From an uncultured Chthoniobacterales bacterium (GTDB taxonomy: Bacteria; Verrucomicrobiota; Verrucomicrobiia; Chthoniobacterales; UBA10450): DNA of 64,000 bases. Below, one piece after another: positions 24,612-33,128 of the stretch (the stretch's first letter is position 1; each line of letters opens with the position of its first letter). The DNA lies in contig CADCTA010000001.1 of NCBI GenBank assembly GCA_902805675.1, positions 1-64,000 on the forward strand, read 5' to 3'. The position numbers were made by a program, and so were the translations under genes. The notes beneath the pieces are model-generated. The model saw only the letters and a list, made by a program, of their open reading frames with translations. It ran no database searches and had not been told where the DNA came from.

Positions 24612-26321
24612 CTAAATGACAGCAGACGGCGGCCGAGACTTCTGCTCTGCGGCGCGTGCAGGCGCGATCTTGACGACGTTCTCAGGATCGTAATCGATCA
24701 GCTTGAACCAATCTTCCGTGATGTCCGCCGGGGGGAAGATGTCGTTCTCCGAGAACTCCGCATGGAATGCGAACTGGAGATCTTCCTCCGTGATGCCGTC
24801 GGCCCCGTCGGCCGAACTCGACGCGCCCGAGCTCGCGATGGCCCGCTTGATCGCGCGACCTTTCGCGCGCTCCACGATGGAGGCGATAATCGCGCCGCTC
24901 AGCAAATCACTGCGATAGACCATTTCTTTGCGGCCACTGCGCAAAGTGATCTCGAGGAACTTATTCTCATCCCGACGCGCGAACTGCGCCTCAAGCAGCC
25001 GATCGATCAGCCCATTGATCGCTTCACCCGTGCTGCTCGCATCGCGAGTGACTGACGCCGCGTACGGCAGCGCGTCCGTGAGATAGATGCGGTAGATCTC
25101 GCGCGCGCCGACGCGGTTTGGCCGCTGGACCTTGATCTTGCGGTCGATGCGACCGGGCCGAAGGATCGCCGGATCGATCAAGTCGGCACGGTTCGAGGCG
25201 AGGATGATCACCACATCATCGAGCGAGTCGATGCCGTCCATTTCCGAGCAGAACATCGGCACCAGCGTGGAGAGGATGTTCGAGTGGCGCGACGCGCGGC
25301 GCGTGCCCAGGATGCTCTCCGCCTCGTCGATAAACAGGAAAGGCAGGAACCCTTCGCGCCGTTTCTCCCGAGCAGTCGCGAAGATGTCGCGCACGATGCG
25401 CTCCGATTCGCCGACCCACATGTTCAGGATTTCCGGCCCCTTCACGTGCATGAAGTATTCCTTCATCTCGTGGCCAGTCTTCTCGCGCAGCTGCTTGGTC
25501 AGGTTGTAGGCGGTCGCCTTGCCGATCAGCGTCTTGCCGCAACCGGGCGGTCCATAAAGCAGGAAGCCTTTGGGCGTCGCATGCTGAAACTTCTGAAACA
25601 ACTCGCCATGGATGAGCGGCAGCTCGATCGCATCCTTGATGGCCTGCAATGCTTCGTCCTGCCCGCCTACTTTCTCCCATGGCAGCTCCGGCACGACATC
25701 GAGGTAGTGATCGCGCGATTCCGGATGCGACATCGCTTCCAGCGCCATGCGATAGCTCGGATCGACGCGGACCTCGTCACCGGACTTGAGCGTCGACTTC
25801 GCGAGTTCAGCCGAACGCTGCAGGACCGTCGATTGCATGCCGTGCTCGCCGCCCACACGGAGCCGGTCAGTCCCCAGCACCTCGGTGATTTTCGTGACCG
25901 GCCCGCCCGTCTCGAAACCAAGATCGCCAACGACAACGTACGCTTCATTCACCAGCACGCGTGTGCCCTTTTTCAGCTTCGAGATGCTGAGGCGCGGATC
26001 GACGTTGCAGTAGTAATCCGAGCCGCCGACCACGATGTGCGCGGTGTCGCGTGAAGGGTTGCCGAGAAACGTGCCGATGCGATTCGCCGGCGAAGTCACT
26101 TTCTTGATCACCTCCTCCAGCTTCTCGATCATCTGCCGCGCATCGCCGATCATCTCCTCCTGATCGGCAATCGCTTCACGCAAGGCGAGGAACTCGCGGC
26201 GGAGCGGGTCGTGCGGCGAGATGCTCGCCACAGCGAGGTCGAAAGCCTGCAGAAGGCTGAGCCCCTCGCCTCCGGCGGTGCCGCCGTAGCGCTCTAACTC
26301 GTCGTCCGGTTGCTCGTTCAT
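24612..26321 (-). CDS. arc: ARC/Mpa proteasomal AAA+ ATPase
   Basis: A hexameric unfoldase of the ARC/Mpa/Rpt family, 569 aa from the ATG at 26321 (MNEQPDDELERYGG). The order is an N-terminal coiled coil (about 40-78, REAIADQEEMIGDARQMIEK), the OB-fold interdomain (about 80-190), and one AAA+ domain with Walker A GPPGCGKT (about 257-264), Walker B PFLFIDEAES, sensor/ISS region VVIILASNRADLIDPAILRPGR and a C-terminal helical lid. Actinobacterial Mpa ends in a GQYL-type tail that docks on the 20S core. This one ends PPSAVI without a penultimate tyrosine, so docking by that route is not evident. No prcA, prcB or pafA is in the window. Confidence 0.93.
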   Translation of the reverse strand: MNEQPDDELERYGGTAGGEGLSLLQAFDLAVASISPHDPLRREFLALREAIADQEEMIGDARQMIEKLEEVIKKVTSPANRIGTFLGNPSRDTAHIVVGGSDYYCNVDPRLSISKLKKGTRVLVNEAYVVVGDLGFETGGPVTKITEVLGTDRLRVGGEHGMQSTVLQRSAELAKSTLKSGDEVRVDPSYRMALEAMSHPESRDHYLDVVPELPWEKVGGQDEALQAIKDAIELPLIHGELFQKFQHATPKGFLLYGPPGCGKTLIGKATAYNLTKQLREKTGHEMKEYFMHVKGPEILNMWVGESERIVRDIFATAREKRREGFLPFLFIDEAESILGTRRASRHSNILSTLVPMFCSEMDGIDSLDDVVIILASNRADLIDPAILRPGRIDRKIKVQRPNRVGAREIYRIYLTDALPYAASVTRDASSTGEAINGLIDRLLEAQFARRDENKFLEITLRSGRKEMVYRSDLLSGAIIASIVERAKGRAIKRAIASSGASSSADGADGITEEDLQFAFHAEFSENDIFPPADITEDWFKLIDYDPENVVKIAPARAAEQKSRPPSAVI

Positions 26322-26559
26322 CGGTCGCCCCAGCGAAATCCCTGCACCGCGCCGAAGTATAGCATCTTCAGGGAACGCGCTGCAAACCGCATGGCGACGC
26401 TTAACGGTGGTTGTCTCAAGCACCGGTGCGCACGGCTGTCGGCGATGCGCTGACTGAGGAGTTTCACATAACCGCCTCTACATTCGCGTCTGGTGCGCGG
26501 GGGGGAAAAAGAGGTTGAAGGCATGTCGGCTGCGACCTACCCTCCTCTGCTTTTCGCGA

Positions 26560-26633
26560 GGAGCCTTAGCTCAATTGGTTAGAGCGCCGCCCTGTCACGG
26601 CGGAGGTTGCGGGTTCGAGCCCCGTAGGCTCCG
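26560..26633 (+). tRNA. tRNA-Asp (anticodon GTC)
   Basis: A 74-base cloverleaf. The acceptor stem GGAGCCT pairs with AGGCTCC, with discriminator G. The D arm has AGCTCAATTGGTTAGAGC, the anticodon stem is CCGCC/GGCGG with loop CTGTCAC (anticodon GTC), and the T arm is GCGGGTTCGAGCCCCGT. CCA is not encoded. Confidence 0.97.
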
Positions 26634-26700
26634 GATTTTATCCGCTTCTTTGCGAAAGTTCCGTTGGAGTTCTTACGCTCGGTTGCGTAAGTAATCAGGC

Positions 26701-28977
26701 ATGCGCTTCCCCTTGCGTATTGCTGTTCTCGCGATTGCCTCGTCCGCCTCGCTCCACGCCGCCAGCTTTACGGTCTCGAACGTAAACGACAGCGGCCCCG
26801 GCTCACTCCACCAGGCGATCAACGATGCCAACGCCGCGCCCGGGCACGACGATATCGTGTTCAACATCCCGGGCGCTGGTGTTCATAAGATCGATATCCA
26901 ACACAGGGCTCTCCCGGAAGTGACCGGGCCGGTCACGATCGACGGCTACACGCAACCGGGCGCGAAACCGAACACACGCGCCGTTGGCAACGACGCGGTG
27001 ATTTTGATCCAGATCGACGCCGCTGCGAATCATCAAACCGGGCCTGAAACCGGGCTCGTGCTCAGCGGTGGGAATTCCACAGTTCGCGGGCTCTCGATCA
27101 CCGGCGTCCCGGGCCGTACTTACGTTAGCTTCCCGGAAAATCCGACTCCTCCGCCACTGCCGACAGGCGACTCCATCGTCCTGCAGACGAACGGCGGGAA
27201 TGTCATCGAGGGGAACTTCATCGGAGTCTCGCCGACCGGCATCGCAGAAGGTTTCAATTACACTTATCGAGGGATCAGGATCTCGTCTGATGACAATCGC
27301 GTCGGCGGCACATCTCCGGCCGCACGGAATGTCGTTTCGCAGAACTCCATCGGGATCAGTGTCGGCGGCGCGAGGACACGAATCGAAGGCAACTACATCG
27401 GCAGCGACGCAAGCGGCACGCAAAAGTCAGGAGGCGCGGACAGCGGCGGCAATGGCATCGGCATCAGCGTTTTCGCGCCGGACGCGCGGATCGGTGGAAC
27501 AGCGCCCGGTGCGGGTAACCTGATAGCCGGGAACGAGACTGAAGTGTCGCTCGGCTCGCGTGACGCTGTGGTGCAGGGGAATCGAATCGGGCCCGGCATC
27601 AATGGCAATCAACCCTTGGAGCGCCTGTCCCGCGGCATTCGGGTCGGCGGCAGCGGACATTTGATCGGCGGCTTGCAACCGGGTGCCGCCAACGAAATCA
27701 CCGGCGGTATCACGGTGGGATCGCGCAACTCCGGCAGCACCCAGCCGCGGCGCAATAGCCTGCTATCGAACGTTCAGCTTAACACCTCGCAAACGCCGAT
27801 CGATCTCGGCGACAACCAGACGACGAGAAACGACCTGGGTGACGCAGACGTCGGGCCTAACGACCTGCAGAACTTTCCTGTCATCACTCAGGTCACGCGT
27901 GGCGAGGAAACTGTGACGGTTAAAGGCGGGCTGAATAGCGCACGCGCAACGACGTTCACGCTCCAGTTCTACCGGATGGCGAGCTTCGCGGCGCCGAGTG
28001 AGCTTCTCGGGACTGAACGGGTGACCACGGACGAAGCAGGGATCGCATATTTCGAGTTCACCTTCCCTGCGCGCACCGAGGAGAACGACTTCATCAGCGC
28101 GACCGCGACCGCGCCAGATGGCAGCACGTCGGAGTTCTTCCCCTTCAACGGCAGCGTGCAGATGGCGAATCTGTCGACGCGCGGCCACGTCGGGACCGGC
28201 GACAACATCCTGATCGGCGGCTTCATCGTGCGGCGCCCGTTCAACTGGTTCAGCGACCGTGACTTCTCGAAGCGTGTGCTCGTTCGAGCCATCGGACCAT
28301 CGCTCGCGACCGCGGGTTTCGCAGCGGACCGCGTTCTCCAGGACCCGACGCTGGAACTGCGCGACAGCGATGGCGCGTTGATCGCACAAAACGACGATTG
28401 GCGCGATGGACAGCAGCAGGAAATCGCCGCGAGCAACGCAGCCCCCGCCCACGCAGACGAATCGGCCCTGATCGCCACGTTGCCGGAAGGCACCTTCACG
28501 GCTCTGGTGCGCGGCGTTGGCGAAACGGGCGGGCTCGGCTTGATCGAGATCTTTGACCTTGACCCGCTCGATCCGGTGAACACACCGGGCTCAGGTCGAC
28601 TGATCAACATCTCAACCCGCGGACGCGTCGGAACTGCCGACGAGGTTCTGATCGGCGGCATCATCATCAATGGCGATGCTGGTCAGCGGTTGATGGCGCG
28701 CGCCATCGGCGCGGATCTCGCGGCTGTCGGGCTGCGCGATGCGTTGCTCGATCCGATGCTGGAGCTGCGAGACGCCAGCGGCAATCTCATCGCAGCGAAT
28801 GATGACTGGAAGGAGACGCAGCAGCGCGAAGTCGAAAGCACTGGGCTGATCCCGACAAACGAGCAGAACTCCGCGATCGTCACGACGCTGATCCCGGGCT
28901 TGTACACGGCGACTGTGCGCGGCAAGAACGGCACCACCGGGCTTGCTGTCGTCGAGTTCTACGACCTGCGCCGCTGA
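26701..28977 (+). CDS. Secreted beta-helix protein with tandem C-terminal 'RAIGPSL/NDDW' modules, 758 aa
   Basis: A signal peptide (about 1-20, MRFPLRIAVLAIASSASLHA) leads into a CSLREA-like start (FTVSNVNDSGPGSLHQAIND). A right-handed parallel beta-helix follows, built of repeats such as NVIEGNFIG, TRIEGNYIGSDASGT and AVVQGNRIGPG (about 25-370), and then a linker beta domain. The last about 260 residues hold two copies of a module: NLSTRGHVGTGDNILIGGFI...RAIGPSLA...NDDW and NISTRGRVGTADEVLIGGII...RAIGADLA...NDDW. This module is frequent in Verrucomicrobiota and Acidobacteriota secreted proteins. The role is unknown; surface adhesion or polysaccharide binding is plausible. The gene starts 67 bases after tRNA-Asp. 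Confidence 0.85.
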   Translation: MRFPLRIAVLAIASSASLHAASFTVSNVNDSGPGSLHQAINDANAAPGHDDIVFNIPGAGVHKIDIQHRALPEVTGPVTIDGYTQPGAKPNTRAVGNDAVILIQIDAAANHQTGPETGLVLSGGNSTVRGLSITGVPGRTYVSFPENPTPPPLPTGDSIVLQTNGGNVIEGNFIGVSPTGIAEGFNYTYRGIRISSDDNRVGGTSPAARNVVSQNSIGISVGGARTRIEGNYIGSDASGTQKSGGADSGGNGIGISVFAPDARIGGTAPGAGNLIAGNETEVSLGSRDAVVQGNRIGPGINGNQPLERLSRGIRVGGSGHLIGGLQPGAANEITGGITVGSRNSGSTQPRRNSLLSNVQLNTSQTPIDLGDNQTTRNDLGDADVGPNDLQNFPVITQVTRGEETVTVKGGLNSARATTFTLQFYRMASFAAPSELLGTERVTTDEAGIAYFEFTFPARTEENDFISATATAPDGSTSEFFPFNGSVQMANLSTRGHVGTGDNILIGGFIVRRPFNWFSDRDFSKRVLVRAIGPSLATAGFAADRVLQDPTLELRDSDGALIAQNDDWRDGQQQEIAASNAAPAHADESALIATLPEGTFTALVRGVGETGGLGLIEIFDLDPLDPVNTPGSGRLINISTRGRVGTADEVLIGGIIINGDAGQRLMARAIGADLAAVGLRDALLDPMLELRDASGNLIAANDDWKETQQREVESTGLIPTNEQNSAIVTTLIPGLYTATVRGKNGTTGLAVVEFYDLRR

Positions 28978-29098
28978 CGTTGCCCCGCAGCCGGGCTGAT
29001 TCGCGAACTGGGCAAAGCGCACGAGTCGCGCTACGCTCCGCCGTCTGAAAGCCGCCCGACGTCTTCTACTGTCGCTCGCGCTCATCGCCTCGCCCGCG

Positions 29099-30094
29099 AT
29101 GGCGTTCTCCGAGACGATCTTGCCTGCTGGAGACGGCGCCACGTGGGAGTACGAGGTGCGCGATAGTTCGACGCCAGCCGCACCGCCGGCCGCGCTCACC
29201 GTTCGCATCAATGGCACCGAGCAGATCGGCGACAAAGAGCTGCTGAAGTTCGAGACGGTCGCGGAGGATGTCGTCACAAAAACCGAGCTCATGTCGGTGG
29301 ATGAGCGTGGACTGCATTGCCATCAACGCGCGGGCGCTGATGGCAAAGCGACCATCCTGGAGCCGCCGCAGACGACGGTGCCGTGGCCGCTGAAAGTCGG
29401 CGCGACATGGCAGGTGAACGACCACGTAGCCGGCGGTGGCACGCAGCAGTTTGCGGTCACGGGCGAAGAGGATGTCGCCGTGCCGGCCGGCACCTTCCGC
29501 GCGTTTCGGCTGCATTACGATCAGCCGTGGCCGATCTCCACCGCGACAGATCGGTGGTTCGTGCCGGGCACAGGGATCGTGAAAGACGTAACGACCACTC
29601 GCGGCCCGACGGGCCGACTGCTCAGCCGCGCGACGACTGTCTTGAAGAAATTCTCGGTCGCTCCGCGGCGCGCCGACGACACACCGCCGTCGATCACGAT
29701 CGAGGCCGGTTCCAAAGATGCGTCGCCGCAACCTGCGGCCGCCGCGCCGCCTGCGTCGAAGCCCGCCATTCTGTTGGAGGTAACCGGCGAACGCGACGGC
29801 ACTCCGCAGACCGAGTTCAAGTCAGATGCGCGGCAGATCTTCGTTCGCTGGAGTGGCGTTAACCTGCCTGTCGGCGCGATCCTCCGCGTCACCTGGATCG
29901 CGGAGGATGTCGGCGACCTTGCGCCAGCGAACTTCGTCATCGACGAAATGGAGACGGAGCTCGAGACGGCGGAGTTCGGCGCGCGCTTCACGTTGTCACG
30001 TCCGACGGACGGCTGGGCTGCCGGAAAGTATCGCGTCGAGGTGTCCCTGGCGGAGGAAGTGTTGCAGAAGCTCAATGTGACGATCATCGACTGA
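29099..30094 (+). CDS. Secreted hypothetical protein, 331 aa or more
   Basis: From the first ATG the protein starts MAFSETILPAGDGATWEYEV and contains beta-rich sequence with a Pro/Ala linker at about 225-245. No named family is recognised. The open frame extends upstream to 29000. There it reads LKAARRLLLSLALIASPAMA just before FSE, a textbook signal peptide with an Ala-x-Ala cleavage site. The real start is therefore probably upstream, with a CTG at 29045 the nearest candidate, since no ATG/GTG/TTG is in frame. The protein is likely periplasmic or secreted. Confidence 0.78.
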   Translation: MAFSETILPAGDGATWEYEVRDSSTPAAPPAALTVRINGTEQIGDKELLKFETVAEDVVTKTELMSVDERGLHCHQRAGADGKATILEPPQTTVPWPLKVGATWQVNDHVAGGGTQQFAVTGEEDVAVPAGTFRAFRLHYDQPWPISTATDRWFVPGTGIVKDVTTTRGPTGRLLSRATTVLKKFSVAPRRADDTPPSITIEAGSKDASPQPAAAAPPASKPAILLEVTGERDGTPQTEFKSDARQIFVRWSGVNLPVGAILRVTWIAEDVGDLAPANFVIDEMETELETAEFGARFTLSRPTDGWAAGKYRVEVSLAEEVLQKLNVTIID

Positions 30095-30143
30095 GGCGGC
30101 TTTCAAGCATCGACACCCGCGCCAGATGCGCGCACACGCTGCG

Positions 30144-30291
30144 GTCATCCTGAGGCGTCGTAAGCGCGCCGAAGAGCCTGTCCTGACTCTCTCGAAGGAA
30201 CCTCACGCACGCTTCGTGGTGTTTAGGCACCGGCAGGCATCACGAAGGACCTAGCGTGAGGTCCTTCGCCGTCTGCGCGGCTCAGGATGAC
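30144..30291. repeat. GTCAT palindromic repeat (family A, copy 3)
   Basis: The left arm begins GTCATCCTGAGGCGTCGTAA and contains GAAGGAACCTCACGC. The right arm is GCGTGAGGTCCTTCGCCGTC...GCTCAGGATGAC. The left arm has an extra internal stretch (about 30199-30220) compared with other copies. The following 30292-30472 stretch shows no gene. Confidence 0.8.
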
Positions 30292-30472
30292 CGCATAGCG
30301 AGCGCGTACCCCGCTGTTGACGCAGCACGTTCCGTGAGTCGGCGATGTAACGCGCGTTTGACTCATCCGTGCCGCAACGTCAAACCTCCCGCGCAGCCAC
30401 TCGCCCGGCACTCACCGGATGAAAGGTGAAAGGCGCGGAAGCGGTTTCATGACAAGCGCGGCGCATCACGCG

Positions 30473-30555
30473 GTCATTCCGAGCGAAGTCGAGGAATCCC
30501 GTGGCGTCACCTCAAACCTCCTGCATCGGGATGTCTCGACTTCACTCCACATGAC
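30473..30555. repeat. GTCAT palindromic repeat (family B, copy 4), overlaps a gene 3' end
   Basis: The left arm is GTCATTCCGAGCGAAGTCGA closing GGAAT. The right arm on the minus strand is GTCATGTGGAGTGAAGTCGA closing GACAT (ATGT/ACAT). The stop and last residues of the GT9-like gene (minus strand, stop at 30542) lie inside the right arm. Confidence 0.8.
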
Positions 30556-31513
30556 GACTGTGCTTCGCAAGTGCGCGGGTGACGCGCGCAACGACACCCG
30601 CCCACCCTTCGCCGTGATCCTGACGGAAGAGTCGCATCGTTGGATACCAGGGTGTGTCTTCGCGATGGTCCATCCAGCGCCAGTCGGACTCCGCCTGGAG
30701 CAGGGTCCACGTTCGGACACCGAGCGCGCCGGCTAAATGCGCCGGCATGCTGTCGATGGAGATGACGAGATCGAGGGAGGCGATTTGCTGCGCTGCTTCG
30801 AGAACGTCGTTAGAGCCCGACACGACGCCGAATCCGACCGGACGTTCCGCGAGGCCGGAGCCGCGCTGAAGAATGTGGAGCGTCACGCCAGGAATGCCGC
30901 CAAGGGGAAGGAGCAGCTCGATCGGAATGGAACGTTCCGGTGCCCAGTCGCCGCATTTCCAGACGAGGCCCACTCGGAGTTTACCGTCGCCAGAAAGCGA
31001 CGAGGGCTGCACATGCAGATACGGAATATCGGAGGGGAGCGTCGTTGTCGTAGAGCGAAAGACGTGCGCGAGTTCCATCGACTCGACATCGATGTCGAAC
31101 TCGACGTCGTCAGCAAGCGCTCCGCTATGCAGCGGAAGCAGCTCGTCGACGCCGTCGACGGTACGCAACAACGGAATCAGCTCCGGTTGTGCCCAGACGA
31201 TGAGGCGGCTTGCCACTCGTCGCACCAGCGGTGCGTACCTGATGAACTGAATCGTATCGCCGAGCCCGTGATAACAGCGGATCAGCACGCGCTTGCCGTC
31301 GAGCGGCTCACCATTCCAGACCCACTGAAAGTGCCGCGGCAGATGGTCGCACGTCTCGCCCTCTCGGCGACGCAGCACCTCATCGCTGACTTTCCACGCC
31401 GTTGCGAAGTCGCCCGCCCGCATGTGTCGCATCCATGCCGACCCCAGCTCGAGCGCCTTCTGCGGGTCGGATGCAGCGATCTGCTCGATCGCTGCGTAGT
31501 CCTCAGCTTGCAA
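30542..31513 (-). CDS. Glycosyltransferase family 9-like protein, 323 aa
   Basis: A short helical N-terminus (about 1-50, TPR-like) is followed by a GT-B fold resembling heptosyltransferases (GT9). Signatures are VLIRCYHGLGDTIQFIRYAP at about 75 and the late SLDLVISIDSMPAHLAGALG with VRTWTLL and DTPWYPTMRLFRQ. Such TPR-GT9 proteins are often found without a known acceptor. The last four or five residues and the stop codon come from a palindromic repeat. The start overlaps the 3' end of the upstream coiled-coil gene by 11 bases, so the pair is probably translated together. Confidence 0.82.
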   Translation of the reverse strand: MQAEDYAAIEQIAASDPQKALELGSAWMRHMRAGDFATAWKVSDEVLRRREGETCDHLPRHFQWVWNGEPLDGKRVLIRCYHGLGDTIQFIRYAPLVRRVASRLIVWAQPELIPLLRTVDGVDELLPLHSGALADDVEFDIDVESMELAHVFRSTTTTLPSDIPYLHVQPSSLSGDGKLRVGLVWKCGDWAPERSIPIELLLPLGGIPGVTLHILQRGSGLAERPVGFGVVSGSNDVLEAAQQIASLDLVISIDSMPAHLAGALGVRTWTLLQAESDWRWMDHREDTPWYPTMRLFRQDHGEGWAGVVARVTRALAKHSRHVE

Positions 31514-31787
31514 ACGATTGGCGAAGCTTCTCTTTCTTCGCTTCGCAGTCCTCGTTCAGCCGCCGCACCTCGACTGCGAGCTGCTTCTCGAGCGACTCCG
31601 CTTCGTCGGTTGCACCAGACGTCCGCGCTTTCCGGATCTCGTCTTTCAGAAATAGCTCCTTCTCCGCGATGCGTGCCCGGTAGGTGGAATCGATCTCCGC
31701 AATCTGCTGCTTCTGCTCGTCGTTCAGCACGACAGTCGGCGCGCTCTTCTCCAGCCGTTCCATCGCGAGCTCGTAAGCGGATTTCAT
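31503..31787 (-). CDS. Coiled-coil hypothetical protein, 94 aa
   Basis: Starts MKSAYELAMERLEKSAPTVV. From residue about 22 to the end it is almost entirely charged heptad-like sequence (Lys/Glu/Ala/Leu), a predicted long coiled coil. It has no cysteines, signal peptide or membrane segment. It overlaps the GT9-like gene start by 11 bases. Small proteins with this N-terminus are widespread in Verrucomicrobiota as far as I recall, but without assigned function. Confidence 0.75.
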   Translation of the reverse strand: MKSAYELAMERLEKSAPTVVLNDEQKQQIAEIDSTYRARIAEKELFLKDEIRKARTSGATDEAESLEKQLAVEVRRLNEDCEAKKEKLRQSFAS

Positions 31788-31846
31788 AGCGCCCCTAATC
31801 GTGCTCGGAAGATTGCGCCCGGCAAATCAATTCCTACATTCCGCGG

Positions 31847-32623
31847 GTGAACGGCAAAATCCGGCTCCTCAGCACCGATTTCGACGGCACGCTCGTGCAA
31901 CATGCGAGCGATCCGGTGCTGGACGCTGACTGCATGGAGCTCATCCGCGAGATGCAAAGTCAGGGTGCGTTGTGGGCGATCAACACGGGGCGCTCAGTCG
32001 ATTTGCTCGAGTCAGGGCTGACCGACTTTGAGTTCCCCTTCCGGCCAGACTTCATCCTCACCAGCGAGCGCGACATCTACCGTCCGTGCACCAACGGCGG
32101 AAAGTGGGAGGCGTACGGCGACTGGAATGCGCGAGTCGCACGCGATCACGCTGAGCTCTACGCGTCCGCCGACTCGGTGCTGTCCGAGGTGCTGAATTTC
32201 GTGAACCAGAAGACACGCGCTCGGGTGATTTATCTCGGGAATGACCCCGAAGGCCTGATCGCGCACGACGAAGACGAGATGAATCGCATCGTGCGCTTCA
32301 TCGATGAAGCGCGCGCGAGCGAGCCGAAATTCCACTACCAGCGCAACACTGTTTACCTTCGGTTTTGCCACGCCGATTACCACAAAGGCGCGGCGCTCGC
32401 TGAGTTGTCGCGGCTGCTCGAGATTCCGCGCGAGCGGATCTTCGCAGCGGGCGACCATCACAACGACCTCTCGATGCTGGATGGCCGGTATGCGGAGTTC
32501 CCCGCCTGCCCGGCGAACGCCATCCCGGAGGTGAAACAAGCCGTCCGCAACGCGGGCGGCTACGTCGCGGACCGGGAGTGCGGCGCGGGCGTCTACGACG
32601 CGCTGCTCTACTTCACGAGCTAG
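31847..32623 (+). CDS. HAD-superfamily hydrolase (Cof/sucrose-phosphatase-like), 258 aa
   Basis: A phosphatase of the HAD superfamily with a GTG start. Motif I is STDFDGTLV, motif II is INTGRS, and motif III/IV is the lysine in HKGAALAEL followed by AAGDHHNDLSML. The C2-type cap lies between motifs II and III. The substrate is likely a sugar phosphate or other small phosphate ester and cannot be told from sequence. The 3' end overlaps the convergent 171-aa gene by 11 bases. Confidence 0.9.
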   Translation: MNGKIRLLSTDFDGTLVQHASDPVLDADCMELIREMQSQGALWAINTGRSVDLLESGLTDFEFPFRPDFILTSERDIYRPCTNGGKWEAYGDWNARVARDHAELYASADSVLSEVLNFVNQKTRARVIYLGNDPEGLIAHDEDEMNRIVRFIDEARASEPKFHYQRNTVYLRFCHADYHKGAALAELSRLLEIPRERIFAAGDHHNDLSMLDGRYAEFPACPANAIPEVKQAVRNAGGYVADRECGAGVYDALLYFTS

Positions 32624-33128
32624 CAGCTGCGCCGAGCTGCAGGCGCGGATCTTCGCTCAGGATGTCATTCAGCGGCGGCCATTGCACCGACGTGTCCATG
32701 TCGCGGAAGGCGTGCAGGTAAATTGCGACAGATTCGGCCGGATACTTCCCCACCAGGAGATCGACCGCAGCGTCGATCTTCTCCTTCGGCGGGGCCGCGG
32801 GAAGCTCCTCAACGGTGCCATCCTCGTCATGTGCAATTTCCAGCGCATCGAGGAAATCGCACAGCATCGGTTTGTGCGCGCCGAGCAGCCAGGCCTGCAC
32901 GAGGTGCGTGGCGAGCGTGTTGCTGACCGGGCGGCTCAACGCTGCCTTCATCCACGGGTGCCGCTCGTTAGGCGGCTTCCGTTCGATGAACACGCCGCGC
33001 AGGTTCCGCTGAGTTGCCAGCCCTTGGATCGCCGCCTTGTAGACCGGCTTCTGGTCCTTGTGCAGGAAGACGAAAATCTCGGTCGCGCGCTCGGGCGACA
33101 TGTTTTGGAAAAGCTCGTGCGATCTCAT
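32613..33128 (-). CDS. Conserved hypothetical protein, 171 aa
   Basis: Starts MRSHELFQNMSPERATEIFV. It looks mostly helical and soluble, with a central stretch (SNTLATHLVQAWLLGAHKPM) that could be a helical bundle. I do not recognise a family. Its ATG overlaps the stop codon of the upstream Mpv17-like membrane protein gene by four bases (ATGA), so the two are translationally coupled and may work together. Confidence 0.78.
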   Translation of the reverse strand: MRSHELFQNMSPERATEIFVFLHKDQKPVYKAAIQGLATQRNLRGVFIERKPPNERHPWMKAALSRPVSNTLATHLVQAWLLGAHKPMLCDFLDALEIAHDEDGTVEELPAAPPKEKIDAAVDLLVGKYPAESVAIYLHAFRDMDTSVQWPPLNDILSEDPRLQLGAAASS

